A stretch of DNA of 64,000 bases from Tanytarsus gracilentus (lineage: Eukaryota > Arthropoda > Insecta > Diptera > Chironomidae): positions 17,501-81,500 of the forward strand of contig JAXRKN010000007.1 of the NCBI GenBank assembly GCA_038502055.1. Reading direction: 5' to 3'. The notes below the pieces were generated by a model. It saw only the letters and a program-made list of their open reading frames with translations. It made no database searches and was not told where the DNA came from. Position 1 is the first letter of the stretch. Every line of letters starts with the position of its first letter. This document shows, one piece after another, positions 1 through 10,645 of the stretch. Position numbers and translations under genes: made by a program.

Positions 1-561
1 TGTCATACAAAAAACCACAAAAGACTTCGTGAATTTACATACACCGTTTACTCTTTAGAAAATATTGTTAAAATTATAGGTGACCAGATACTCAATATTA
101 ACAATAGTATAATTGTGTCGACATACACTATCACTTGCAGTTGTACAGAAAATCACCCAACAGTTTCATCAAATGTTTATGTATTTAAAAAAATGCCAAA
201 TGAAAGCAGAAAACACGAATAATCTCAAATGCCATATTATCAAAAGACACACTGTATTTGTGAATGAATAACACACAAAATTGTATGAACAATAACATAT
301 ACTAATTTATCAAATGTCAATACTCATTTAAGCATGAGCAAGAAACGAACATATACATAAATGATATTCACAAAAGGCTATTTGAAAGCGTTGTTAAAAG
401 TCTTGGTGAGAGTAGAGAAAACACACAAACACAACATCATCATATAGTAAAATAACAATCATTGAGTGTGTACGTACAGTTTTATCTGTGTGTGTTGCAA
501 GTAAGTACACGAAAAAACACATTTATGTGAGGGTATTGGAGAGCCGAAGAGACCGTTCAAT
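1..561. other. Left flank of histone cluster, no gene seen
   Basis: AT-rich sequence with no convincing reading frame or RNA gene. Similarity to the H3-H1 spacer of the other histone units begins at about 562, so this is the outer boundary of the histone array as far as it can be seen here. Confidence 0.6.
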
Positions 562-783
562 TAATTTTAATTTATTTTAGGCGTCACTATTATACTTTTG
601 TTCATGACTGTACTTGTATTGACTCAAAATATTTCTCTGCGCGTCAAAAAATTCAATTTGTTAAAAACTTTTTCAGGTACAGGACAAAAAATAATTTATT
701 AAATTCTAAAAACTTTCACAGCCACACAGAAAAAAATATTAAAAATTAATTAAAATTTTCTTCTTTTCTTAATTATTTTTTGT
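562..783. other. Truncated H3-H1 spacer at cluster edge
   Basis: Matches the distal part of the spacer found between H3 and H1 in the other units, including the Tc1-terminus-like motif (about 594-632). The H3-proximal half and the H3 gene are absent, so the array starts abruptly inside a spacer. Confidence 0.7.
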
Positions 784-859
784 AGTCCTGAAAAGGACTA
801 TTTTAATGTGTTTGTTGATGCTTAAACCTAAAAATGCAAAACTTTTGTTGAAGATTTTT

Positions 860-1534
860 TTACTTTGTTGCTTTTTTTGCTGCTGGTTTCTTGACAGCTT
901 TGGGTTTCGGTGCTGCAGCTTTTTTTGGCACGGCAACTTTCTTGGGCTTGGCAGCTGCTTTTGGCTTGGCAACAGCTTTAGCTTTTGGTGCTGCAGCTTT
1001 CTTGGGCTTAGCTGCTGCTGCAACTGGTTTTTTGATGCTCTTCACTGCTGGCTTCTTAACTTTTGCGCCGGCAGCTTTTGGCTTCTTTTCAACTGATTTC
1101 TTCGCCGCTGGTTTCTTGGCTGCAACTTTCTTGACTGCTGGTTTTTTAGCGACCTTTGGTGCTGCCTTCTTTACAACCTTTTCTTTCTTGGTAGCAACTG
1201 GTAATTTGAATGAACCTGAAGCACCTTTGCCTTTGGTCTGCAATAGAGTTCCCTTGATGACGGCCGTTTTCAAGAATTTCTTGATGAATGGCGACAATTT
1301 CTCAACATCGACTTTGTATTGTGCAGCAAGATACTTCTTGATGGCTTGAGCTGACGATCCTCCACGTTCTTTGAGGGTCTTGACGGCAGCAATAACCATA
1401 TCGGCAACTGGTGGATGAGTTTTTGGTGCCTTTGGTTTCTTTGGCTTATCGCTCTTGGGCTTGGCGGCCTTCTTTGCCTTTGCTGGTGATCCTGATGTTG
1501 GAGCTGGTGCGACTTCTGGTGCTGAATCTGACAT
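860..1534 (-). CDS. H1: Linker histone H1, unit L1
   Basis: Linker histone of 224 aa that binds nucleosome entry/exit DNA and compacts chromatin. It has a short acidic/Pro N-terminal part, a winged-helix globular domain (about residues 38-112, with KERGGSS and the C-terminal GSFKL) and a Lys/Ala/Pro-rich tail. Single exon. The ATG at 1532-1534 is followed by SDSAPEV. A 16-nt histone stem-loop (AGTCCT, TTTC loop, AGGACT) lies at 784-799 on the minus strand, followed by a purine-rich stretch able to serve as the U7-type downstream element. No TATA box is evident. The H1-type element lies at 1626-1648. The tail shows the VPKKAAAPK form. Confidence 0.97.
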   Translation of the reverse strand: MSDSAPEVAPAPTSGSPAKAKKAAKPKSDKPKKPKAPKTHPPVADMVIAAVKTLKERGGSSAQAIKKYLAAQYKVDVEKLSPFIKKFLKTAVIKGTLLQTKGKGASGSFKLPVATKKEKVVKKAAPKVAKKPAVKKVAAKKPAAKKSVEKKPKAAGAKVKKPAVKSIKKPVAAAAKPKKAAAPKAKAVAKPKAAAKPKKVAVPKKAAAPKPKAVKKPAAKKATK

Positions 1535-2583
1535 TTTTAGTTTTCTTCTTTTAACTTTTTACGACACAAAAATTTGCTTCGATTTAATGAAATCTTGGAA
1601 AGTGTGAGGGTACATCACTCGCGCATGTGAATGGAAACGAAGCCTCGCTTTAAATATTTCCAAAAAAATTTTCACTCCTAAATTACTGTGTCGCAGTTGG
1701 AAAATTTAAATTATTTAACATTTTAACCTAAAAGTTGTGAAAAACTTTTTTGATTTTTGTTTGTTGATGAAAACTCTTTAAGATTTTACTTATTTTGCTA
1801 GCATTTAATTTAATTTAAGGTAATTAAAATTAATTTAAAGTCAAAATTAAGAAAAATCTTTAGAAAATTTCTTAATTAAAGTCGAATAACTTGAAAATGG
1901 AAAGAGATATAAATTAAAGTTCAAATTTAAATTAAAGCTGGTTTAATATCCTTTGAGATAAAACAAAATTAATTTACCAAACTTAATTAAATTAAGTAGA
2001 AATCAACTTTAATTAAACACACTTCTTCAATCCGCTTAGAAATTATTTCAGTGAAATTTATTTTCAATTCAATTCAAGATTAATTAAATTAATTTGAGTA
2101 AAAATGATGTGGATTGAAAGTTTGCAAGTATTTGAGTTTAAATAAATAAAATTTAGTTTAATTAATTAATTTAATTTGTGAGAAAATAAAAGTTAAATTC
2201 TTCATACAAAAATCATCGACTCACAAGTGCGAATGAGTGGAAAAATCAAATTAGTGAAACTTTTTCAAGTGAGATGAAAGTTTAAAAATTTAAAATGTTT
2301 AAAATTAAATTTTGATAATATAATTCTAAATTCTATTAATTTAAATGTTTTCATTCTAAAATTTTTCAAGAACTTCTCTAACATTTTTGGGAGATTTTAA
2401 ACTAAAAACTTTTGAGTAAAAAATTAAAATTAATTTTTATTTCTTGATTAAAATTTCTACCAATTTCACCTAAAATATTTTAAGATCAATAAATTACTGA
2501 AAAATAAATTCTTCATAGAATATTTACAAACAATTTCATAGAAATTAAATTAAAATTTTTCTTTCTTTTAAATTTCATGTTGC
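1535..2583. other. H1-H2B spacer, unit L1
   Basis: About 1 kb of very AT-rich DNA with no credible ORF. Its H1-proximal 150 bp hold the H1 promoter. The remainder is conserved in L2, L3 and Ra, apart from the segment at about 2290-2500, where L1 differs from the other copies. Confidence 0.7.
1626..1648 (-). promoter_or_regulatory. Conserved H1-type promoter element (L1)
   Basis: On the H1 sense strand this reads GCGAGGCTTCGTTTCCA followed by TTCACA, about 100 bp upstream of the ATG. The same block precedes all four H1 genes and all three divergent linker-histone genes here, but none of the core histone genes. In the variant genes the 3' part is CCAATCACA, a CCAAT-box form. A control element specific to linker histones is an inference from this conservation. 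Confidence 0.65.
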
Positions 2584-2638
2584 GGTCTTGAAAAAGACCA
2601 TTTTAGATTATTTTGAGATCATGCGAAGAGTCAGCAAT

Positions 2639-3016
2639 TTATTTGGATGAAGTGTACTTGGTGACAGCCTTGGTTCCTTCTGAGACGGCGTGCTTGGCCA
2701 ATTCACCGGGCAACAAGAGACGAACAGCAGTTTGAATCTCGCGACTTGTGATGGTCGAACGCTTGTTGTAGTGAGCCAAACGTGAAGCCTCAGATGCGAT
2801 ACGTTCAAAGATGTCATTGACGAAGCTGTTCATGATGCTCATGGCCTTCGATGAGACTCCAGTATCGGGATGGACTTGCTTCAAGACTTTGAAGATGTAG
2901 ATGGCATAAGATTCCTTACGCTTATGGCGTCTCTTCTTCTTGTCATCCTTCGAGATTGCTTTTTGTGCCTTTCCGGCTTTCTTTGCAGCTTTTCCGCTTG
3001 TTTTTGGTGGTGCCAT
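2639..3016 (-). CDS. H2B: Histone H2B, unit L1
   Basis: Core histone of 125 aa that dimerises with H2A in the nucleosome. It has a basic N-terminal tail (APPKTSGKAAKK), the histone fold (KESYAIYIFKVLKQ onward) and the C-terminal helix ending AVTKYTSSK, which holds the Lys normally ubiquitinated in this family. Single exon. The stem-loop (GGTCTT, TTTC, AAGACC) is at 2584-2599, followed by AAAAG/GAAA-rich sequence. It is transcribed divergently from H2A, with the TATAAAA box at 3085-3091. Confidence 0.98.
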   Translation of the reverse strand: MAPPKTSGKAAKKAGKAQKAISKDDKKKRRHKRKESYAIYIFKVLKQVHPDTGVSSKAMSIMNSFVNDIFERIASEASRLAHYNKRSTITSREIQTAVRLLLPGELAKHAVSEGTKAVTKYTSSK

Positions 3017-3234
3017 TTTAACTTGGTTGTTTTCTCTTTGAAAATAAAATTCAAACTGATGAATTTGAGCACAAAATGTTCTGTTTTTATAACCGAAATT
3101 TCTCTCACATGAGTTAGGCCACGCCCTCTCTCTTTTCGTTCTCTCATTTCCTATAAATACCTGAACATTTTCACTTATTCAACTCAGTTTCAAATTGGAT
3201 TTTGACCAAGCAACACTTAAATAAATAAAAGAAG
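3017..3234. promoter_or_regulatory. Divergent H2B/H2A promoter, unit L1
   Basis: A 218-bp intergenic region with two TATA boxes facing outward: TATAAAA for H2B (3085-3091, minus) and TATAAATA for H2A (3152-3159, plus). A CT-rich block lies between them. L1 and Ra share TATAAAAAC on the H2B side, whereas L2, L3 and Rb have TATAAAAGC. Confidence 0.85.
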
Positions 3235-3615
3235 ATGTCAGGACGAGGCAAAGGAGGCAAAGTTAAGGCAAAGGCAAAGTCACGCTCAAATCGTGCTGGA
3301 CTTCAATTTCCAGTCGGTCGTATTCACCGTCTCTTACGTAAAGGCAATTATGCTGAGCGTGTCGGTGCTGGAGCTCCAGTTTATTTGGCTGCCGTCATGG
3401 AATATTTAGCGGCTGAAGTTCTCGAGTTGGCTGGAAATGCTGCTCGTGACAACAAGAAGAGCAGAATCATCCCACGTCACTTGCAATTGGCCATCCGTAA
3501 TGACGAAGAATTGAACAAACTCTTGTCCGGTGTCACAATCGCTCAAGGTGGTGTCTTGCCAAACATCCAAGCTGTCTTATTGCCAAAGAAGACTGAATCA
3601 AAGACAAAGGCTTAA
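3235..3615 (+). CDS. H2A: Histone H2A, unit L1
   Basis: Core histone of 126 aa. It begins SGRGKGGKVKAKAKSRSNRAGLQF, has the acidic-patch residues in the fold (AEYLAAEVLELAGNAA region) and a short basic C-terminus (KKTESKTKA). It lacks the SQ-E/D motif of H2A.X, so it is a canonical replication-dependent form. Single exon. Stem-loop CGTCCT-TTTC-AGGACG at 3650-3665 and a GAAAAAGAGAAAA block about 15 nt further on, consistent with a U7-dependent downstream element. Confidence 0.98.
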   Translation: MSGRGKGGKVKAKAKSRSNRAGLQFPVGRIHRLLRKGNYAERVGAGAPVYLAAVMEYLAAEVLELAGNAARDNKKSRIIPRHLQLAIRNDEELNKLLSGVTIAQGGVLPNIQAVLLPKKTESKTKA

Positions 3616-3906
3616 ATCTTTATTAAAACTTCTCACTGTACATAAAAAACGTCCTTTTCAGGACGACAAATTTAAATTTTGAAAAAGAGAAAAATATTTG
3701 CAATTATTTAACTTTTAAACCTGTAATTTAACTCGCCTTTTTTTAAACGATTAAGTTTCTAATATTAAAATTTATGCTCAGAGATAAATGCTCAATTTAC
3801 TGAAAGTACGTCAACGTAAACCGGAATATTTTCTCCATGGGATTTTCCACTTAAAGTGAAATTATTTTTAGTTGAGTTTAAATTTTGTTTAAGTAAGAAG
3901 GCAGAA

Positions 3907-4326
3907 ATGATGCGAAAATTTATAATTTACTTGTGTTTGTCAAGTTTAAAAGCTGCAATAATTGAAGATGGACATTCTAAAAGTCCTTACGAAGATCAAA
4001 TAATAAAAGAAGTTACATTAGTTAAGATTTCTTCAATTTTAGAGTCATCTTTGGATCAACTAGTAAAAACTTCATTAAAAAACTATTCTGACATTTTATC
4101 TTCAACAAAATCGACCACAAATCAGTCAGCAATATTAGAAAATTATACTTCGACAGAACTTTCAACGATGGAAACAACAACAAAACCTTCAGTCGCGATG
4201 CAGATCTCAAACACTTTTAATAGCTTTTTGACTAATTTATTAATTATTCCGTCATTTATCGTAAGCATTCCATTTGCACTTTTTGATGTCTTTATTGTTT
4301 TACTTATTTATTCAGTTTTCACTTAA
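3907..4326 (+). CDS. Small secreted or membrane-anchored protein in the histone X slot, unknown family
   Basis: Not recognised. The 139-aa frame starts at ATG 3907; an upstream in-frame GTG is not a credible start. Residues about 1-17 look like a signal peptide (MMRKFIIYLCLSSLKA). The middle is Ser/Thr-rich, with three possible N-glycosylation sites (NYS, NQS, NYT). The last 30 residues are strongly hydrophobic, suggesting a membrane anchor. There is no histone stem-loop, and AATAAA-type signals follow the stop, so it would make a normal polyadenylated mRNA. It sits between H2A and H4. A near-identical copy in Ra carries a stop codon, so function is uncertain. Confidence 0.5.
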   Translation: MMRKFIIYLCLSSLKAAIIEDGHSKSPYEDQIIKEVTLVKISSILESSLDQLVKTSLKNYSDILSSTKSTTNQSAILENYTSTELSTMETTTKPSVAMQISNTFNSFLTNLLIIPSFIVSIPFALFDVFIVLLIYSVFT

Positions 4327-4470
4327 TTTTAATTTATATTTATTCATTTAAAATGGTAATAAATTTATTAATTATAAATAAAATTAAAGCTATTTTTTCT
4401 TTTCAAATTATATTTTTGTGGTCCTGAAAAGGACCGTTTTAGGTTGTTGAGAATGTTAATATTGAAGAAT

Positions 4471-4788
<318 letters not shown>

Positions 4789-4837
4789 TTACTTTTCGAG
4801 TTGTTTACTGTGGAACGAACAAAACTCGAATGATGCC

Positions 4838-6587
4838 TGTTAAATATTACATTTAACGTATGAAAAATCCCATAAGGGAATTTGTCATACCGACACTGTT
4901 CACTCGGAATTATCATTTCGAATTTAAACGATGCAACTATTGCATCCTCTTCTTAATCATTTGTTCTCATATCGTTCTTTCTATCTGAACTCGCACCGAG
5001 TAAAGACGTATTTCCCTTACGCTCCGTTACAAAATGTAAATTTTTCAATTAAACTCAATTTTTTTTTATATGAAATCACACACACTCGAACACAAAATAT
5101 AAAGTTTTTGAAAAAAAGATGAAATAAAAAAATTTTTTTTAAAAAAAAATTGGGGGGGGTTCAACATTATTTTAAATTTTAGGGGGCAAATTTTGAATAA
5201 TTGGAAAAATAATTACATCCAGCAACATAACCTCAAACTCTTTAATTTTTGTCGAGAGATCCATGACGGATTACTTTTGTCTGCCAACTCTGCTGCGCAA
5301 CACTAGGTGCATTAAATTAATCTTTTGTAAAAATTGATGGAAAAGGAACATAAGTTTTTTTGTTTGTGGAATATTAATGTCTGAGCCCGATAGTCCACGC
5401 TTCTAGTTAAGTTGAGGAATGTGAGTTGATGACTCAAACCGCACATTACAACGGACTTCGAACTCTTCCCTGCTGGCACAAAATGCATCACTTATGACTA
5501 CGTAGGGAAATTTTGTTCTATGAATTTTAATTGAAAGCAGTTCGCACAGGTCTAGAAATATGCCTTCCGCTAAAAACCCAAGTGACGTCTCTCTTGATGC
5601 CTCGTCGATCTATGTGACAGCTAACTTAGATGACTATATTTTATTTTACGGTAACACAACAACAATCACCAAGCACTTCCTCAGCAGCTGCTAACCTAAG
5701 CTCAAAAGAGTCACAACAGGCGCACGTTTGCCTAATATGATAGCTGAGTGAGTCGCAAGCACCTACGGAACTGCGGTTAAGGAGGATGAGGTTGTTTTGA
5801 TTTACCAAAGCTAAGGGGGCATGCGATAGTATAGTTGTAAGTTTAGTGTTCTACGCTGTTTGCTCTTCTAGTCCTATCTTCTATTGATTTGGGAAAATTT
5901 TGTCCCTTCTGTATAGATCTGATGCCATCAAGCGAAAAGGAAAAATCTATGTCTCTCGACTAAAGGTGTGGTATGCTATCTGTAATGATGTAGGAGTTTC
6001 ATCTCACTGTGAGTCAGAGCCCATCGAGGACAAACTTCCTGATGCCTCTGGATTGTTGAGTAGGAGTTGGGCGATTGGTACAATTTCTCGAGCTTCTTAA
6101 CCGACTCACTTCGCGACCTAAAGGTTCGTGCTGTGGATCGTAAAACATCCAAACCATCCACCACTGTGACGTAGGGTATGTGTTTACCAAGCCCTTGTTG
6201 TGACCTTCCAACGTGGACTACGATATCGGAATTATTTTGGGGAACTTTAGAGGGACACGAGATACTGTTTTTTGAACGCTGGTACTGTGTAGTGCCTGGA
6301 GGAACACTCCGCCAAATGCCAAACCTGCCGCTGCATTTTTTATCTATATAAGAATCTTTTCTCTCATATCCCACGACTCGCACGTAAGATACCAGTCGTT
6401 AAAATGGAATTTCCCTGCTAACTAAATTTATAATTATTTATTTATAGTTGTAAAATCACACACACTCGAACACAAATTATAAAGTTCTTGAAATAAAATA
6501 CTGAACTGAAATAATTTGTTTTATCGATGATAAAAACCATTTGCAGCGGAGTTTAGAGGATTCGCGTTGAGACGACATTTCTCAACA
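4838..6587 (+). mobile_element. Degenerate LTR-type retroelement inserted in the L1 H4 promoter
   Basis: Comparison with L2, Ra and Rb shows a clean 1,750-bp insertion flanked by a 6-bp direct repeat, GATGCC (4832-4837 and 6588-6593). The ends are TGTTAAA and CTCAACA, the TG...CA ends of LTR elements. A block of about 40 bp recurs near both ends (5073-5116 and 6453-6493). A short plus-strand frame at about 5900-6100 contains KIYVSRLK, resembling the conserved C-terminal end of Ty3/gypsy-type integrase. No intact gag or pol is present, and the two ends are too diverged for a full LTR pair to be outlined. An LTR element is inferred from ends, duplication and this fragment. Confidence 0.65.
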
Positions 6588-7331
<744 letters not shown>

Positions 7332-7387
7332 ATTAATTACTCACAAAATGCCTTAAAAATTACATTGAATCGGTCTTTTTCAAGACC

Positions 7388-7717
7388 ACCAAAAATAATT
7401 CAAAAGAAAATTTAAATCTTAATTATTGATCTCAGCTTTAAATAAATTTATTTGTGATTTTTTTAGAGTTAAAGAAATTAAAAACATTTTATTCTTAATT
7501 TTAATTTATTTTAGGCGTCACTTTCATACTTTTGTTCATGACTGTACTTGTATTGACTCAAAATATTTCTCTGCGCGTCAAAAAATTCAATTTGTTAAAA
7601 ACTTTTTCAGGTACAGGACAAAAAATAATTTATTAAATTCTAAAAACTTTCACAGCCACACAGAAAAAAATATTAAAAATTAATTAAAATTTTCTTCTTT
7701 TCTTAATTATTTTTTGT
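7388..7717. other. H3-H1 spacer between L1 and L2
   Basis: AT-rich, no gene. Contains the conserved block ending in the reverse complement of TACAGTCATGAACAAAAGTA (about 7514-7550), which resembles a Tc1/mariner terminal repeat, and the conserved GCGCGTC and CACAGCCACACA motifs shared by all H3-H1 spacers. Confidence 0.7.
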
Positions 7718-7793
7718 AGTCCTGAAAAGGACTATTTTAATGTGTTTGTTGATGCTTAAACCTAAAAATGCAAAAAAGTTTGTTGAAGATTTT

Positions 7794-8465
7794 TTACTTT
7801 GTTGCTTTTTTTGCTGCTGGTTTCTTGACAGCTTTGGGTTTTGGTGTTGCGGCCTTCTTTGGCGCGGCAACTTTCTTGTTCTTGGCCGCTGCTTTTGGCT
7901 TGGCAACAGCTTTAGCTTTTGGTGCTGCAGCTTTCTTGGGCTTAGCTGCTGCTGCAACTGGTTTTTTGATGCTCTTCACTGCTGGCTTCTTAACTTTTGC
8001 GCCGGCAGTTTTTGGCTTCTTTTCAACTGATTTCTTCGCCGCTGGTTTCTTGGCTGCAACTTTCTTGACTGCTGGTTTTTTAGCGACCTTTGGTGCTGCC
8101 TTCTTTACAACCTTTTCTTTCTTGGTAGCAACTGGTAATTTGAATGAACCTGAAGCACCTTTGCCTTTGGTCTGCAATAGAGTTCCCTTGATGACGGCCG
8201 TTTTCAAGAATTTCTTGATGAATGGCGACAATTTCTCAACATCGACTTTGTATTGTGCAGCAAGATACTTCTTGATGGCTTGAGCTGACGATCCTCCACG
8301 TTCTTTGAGGGTCTTGACGGCAGCAATAACCATATCGGCAACTGGTGGATGAGTTTTTGGTGCCTTTGGTTTCTTTGGCTTATCGCTCTTGGGCTTGGCT
8401 GCCTTCTTTGCCTTTGCTGGTGATGATGCTGGAGCTGGTGCGACTTCTGGTGCTGGATCTGACAT
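7794..8465 (-). CDS. H1: Linker histone H1, unit L2
   Basis: 223-aa copy with the same globular domain as L1. It differs in the N-terminus (SDPAPEVAPAPASSPAK, one residue shorter), KTAG instead of KAAG near residue 155, and a tail with AKNKKVAAPKKAATPK. Stem-loop at 7718-7733 and H1-type promoter element at 8557-8579. All substitutions lie in the disordered tails, leaving the winged-helix domain unchanged. Confidence 0.97.
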   Translation of the reverse strand: MSDPAPEVAPAPASSPAKAKKAAKPKSDKPKKPKAPKTHPPVADMVIAAVKTLKERGGSSAQAIKKYLAAQYKVDVEKLSPFIKKFLKTAVIKGTLLQTKGKGASGSFKLPVATKKEKVVKKAAPKVAKKPAVKKVAAKKPAAKKSVEKKPKTAGAKVKKPAVKSIKKPVAAAAKPKKAAAPKAKAVAKPKAAAKNKKVAAPKKAATPKPKAVKKPAAKKATK

Positions 8466-9554
8466 TTTTAGTTTTCTTCTTTTAACTTTTTACGACACAA
8501 AAATTTGCTTCGATTTAATGAAATCTTGGAAAGTGTGAGGGTACATCACTCGCGCATGTGAATGGAAACGAAGCCTCGCTTTAAATATTTCGAAAAAAAT
8601 TTTCACTCCTAAATTACTGTGTCGCAGTTGGAAAATTTAAATTATTTAACATTTTCACCTAAAAGTTGTGAAAAACTTTTTTGATTTTTGTTTGTTGATG
8701 AAAACTCTTTAAGATTTCACGTATTTTGCTAGCATTTAATTTAATTTAACGTAATTAAAATTCATTTAAAGTTAAAATTAAGAAAAATCTTCTGAAAATT
8801 TCTTAATTAAAGTCGAATAACTTGAAAATGGAAAGAGATATAAATTAAAGTTCAAATTTAAATTAAAGCTGGTTTAATATCCTTTGAGATAAAACAAAAT
8901 TAATTTACCAAACTTAATTAAATTAAGTAGAAATCAACTTTAATTAAACGCACTTCTTCAATCCACTTAGAAATTATTTCACTGAAATTTATTTTCAATT
9001 CAATTCAAGATTAATTAAATTAATTTGAGTAAAAATGATGTGGATTGAAAGTTTGCAAGTATTTGAGTTTAAATAAATAAAATTTAGTTTAATTAATTAA
9101 TTTAGTTTGTGAGAAAATAAAAGTTAAGTTCTTCATACAAAAATCATCAACTCACAAGTGCGACTGAGTGGAAAAATCAAATTAGTGAAACTTTTTCAAG
9201 TGAGATGAAAGTTTAAACATTTAAAATGTTTAAAATTAAATTTTGATAATAAAATTCAAAAATTCTACTAAATTTAAATATTTTTATTCAAGAATTTCTC
9301 AATCTTTTTTGGTAGATTTTTGTTCAAAAATAAACTATGAAAGTTTTAAAGCCACACACTGAAAAATAAATGAATTAAAAACTTTTAAGTAAAAATTAAA
9401 ATTTATTTTTATTTCTTGATCAACATTTTCTTCCAATTTTACTTAAAACTATTTAAAGATGAAAAATTACTGAAAAATAAATTCTTCATAGAAAATTTAC
9501 AAACAATTTCATAGAAATTAAATTAAAATTTTTCTCTTTTAAATTTCATTTTGC
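8466..9554. other. H1-H2B spacer, unit L2
   Basis: AT-rich, non-coding. H1 promoter element at 8557-8579. Shares copy-specific substitutions with the Ra spacer (the TTAGTTTGTGAG and CACGTATTTT variants), which points to exchange between the inverted halves. Confidence 0.7.
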
Positions 9555-9609
9555 GGTCTTGAAAAAGACCATTTCAGATTATTTTGGGATCATGCGAAGA
9601 GTCAAAGAT

Positions 9610-9987
9610 TTATTTGGATGAAGTGTACTTGGTGACAGCCTTGGTTCCTTCTGAGACGGCGTGCTTGGCCAATTCACCGGGCAACAAGAGACGAACAGCA
9701 GTTTGAATCTCGCGACTTGTGATGGTCGAACGCTTGTTGTAGTGAGCCAAACGTGAAGCCTCAGATGCGATACGTTCAAAGATGTCATTAACGAAGCTGT
9801 TCATGATGCTCATGGCCTTCGATGAGACTCCAGTATCGGGATGGACTTGCTTCAAGACTTTGAAGATGTAGATGGCATAAGATTCTTTACGCTTATGGCG
9901 TCTCTTCTTCTTGTCATCCTTCGAGATTGCTTTTTGTGCCTTTCCGGCTTTCTTTGCAGCTTTTCCGCTTGTTTTTGGTGGTGCCAT
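9610..9987 (-). CDS. H2B: Histone H2B, unit L2
   Basis: Encodes the same 125-aa protein as L1, with a few silent changes (for example the AAA form of the KES lysine codon, shared with Rb). Stem-loop at 9555-9570, followed by AAAAGAGAAA, the purine element expected to pair with U7. Confidence 0.98.
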   Translation of the reverse strand: MAPPKTSGKAAKKAGKAQKAISKDDKKKRRHKRKESYAIYIFKVLKQVHPDTGVSSKAMSIMNSFVNDIFERIASEASRLAHYNKRSTITSREIQTAVRLLLPGELAKHAVSEGTKAVTKYTSSK

Positions 9988-10212
9988 TTTAACTTGGTTG
10001 TTTTCTCTTTGAAAATAAAATTCAAACTGATGAATTTGAGCACAAAATGTTCTGCTTTTATAACCGAAATTTCTCTCACATGAGTTAGGCCACGCCCTCT
10101 CTCTTTTCGCTCTCTCATTTCCTATAAATACCTGAACATTTTCACTTATTCAACTCAGTTTCAAATTGGATTTTGATCAAGCAACACTTAAATAAAAAGA
10201 AGAAGAAAAAAC
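9988..10212. promoter_or_regulatory. Divergent H2B/H2A promoter, unit L2
   Basis: TATAAAA for H2B on the minus strand (10056-10062) and TATAAATA for H2A (10123-10130). The architecture matches L1, with a longer A-rich leader just before the H2A ATG. Confidence 0.85.
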
Positions 10213-10593
10213 ATGTCAGGACGAGGCAAAGGAGGGAAAGTTAAGGCAAAGGCAAAGTCACGCTCAAATCGTGCTGGACTTCAATTCCCAGTCGGTCGTA
10301 TTCACCGTCTCTTACGTAAAGGCAATTATGCTGAGCGTGTCGGTGCTGGAGCTCCAGTTTATTTGGCTGCCGTCATGGAATATTTAGCGGCTGAAGTTCT
10401 CGAGTTGGCTGGAAATGCTGCTCGTGACAACAAGAAGAGCAGAATCATCCCACGTCACTTGCAATTGGCCATCCGTAATGACGAAGAATTGAACAAACTC
10501 TTGTCCGGTGTCACAATCGCTCAAGGTGGTGTCTTGCCAAACATCCAAGCTGTCTTATTGCCAAAGAAAACCGAATCAAAGACAAAAGCTTAA
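10213..10593 (+). CDS. H2A: Histone H2A, unit L2
   Basis: Same 126-aa protein as L1. It has silent AAAACCGAATC and AAAGCT codons at the 3' end, shared with Rb. The stem-loop at 10630-10645 reads CGTCCT-TTTT-AGGACG, so the last loop base is T instead of the usual C. Confidence 0.98.
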   Translation: MSGRGKGGKVKAKAKSRSNRAGLQFPVGRIHRLLRKGNYAERVGAGAPVYLAAVMEYLAAEVLELAGNAARDNKKSRIIPRHLQLAIRNDEELNKLLSGVTIAQGGVLPNIQAVLLPKKTESKTKA

Positions 10594-10645
10594 AATACTA
10601 AAAATCTCTCCAGGCAAAAACATTTAAACCGTCCTTTTTAGGACG

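Noticed and set aside
891..1349. Long plus-strand frames antisense to each H1 gene (also near 7768, 13657, 23360)
   Set aside because: They mirror the Lys/Ala/Pro codon bias of H1 on the opposite strand; Phe/Ala/Gly-rich products without domains.
3235..3615. H2A.X-type variant
   Set aside because: The C-terminus ends KKTESKTKA with no SQ-E/D motif in any of the five copies.
5976..6383. 135-codon minus-strand frame in the LTR-type element
   Set aside because: The plus strand carries the integrase-like tail; the antisense frame shows no recognisable domain.
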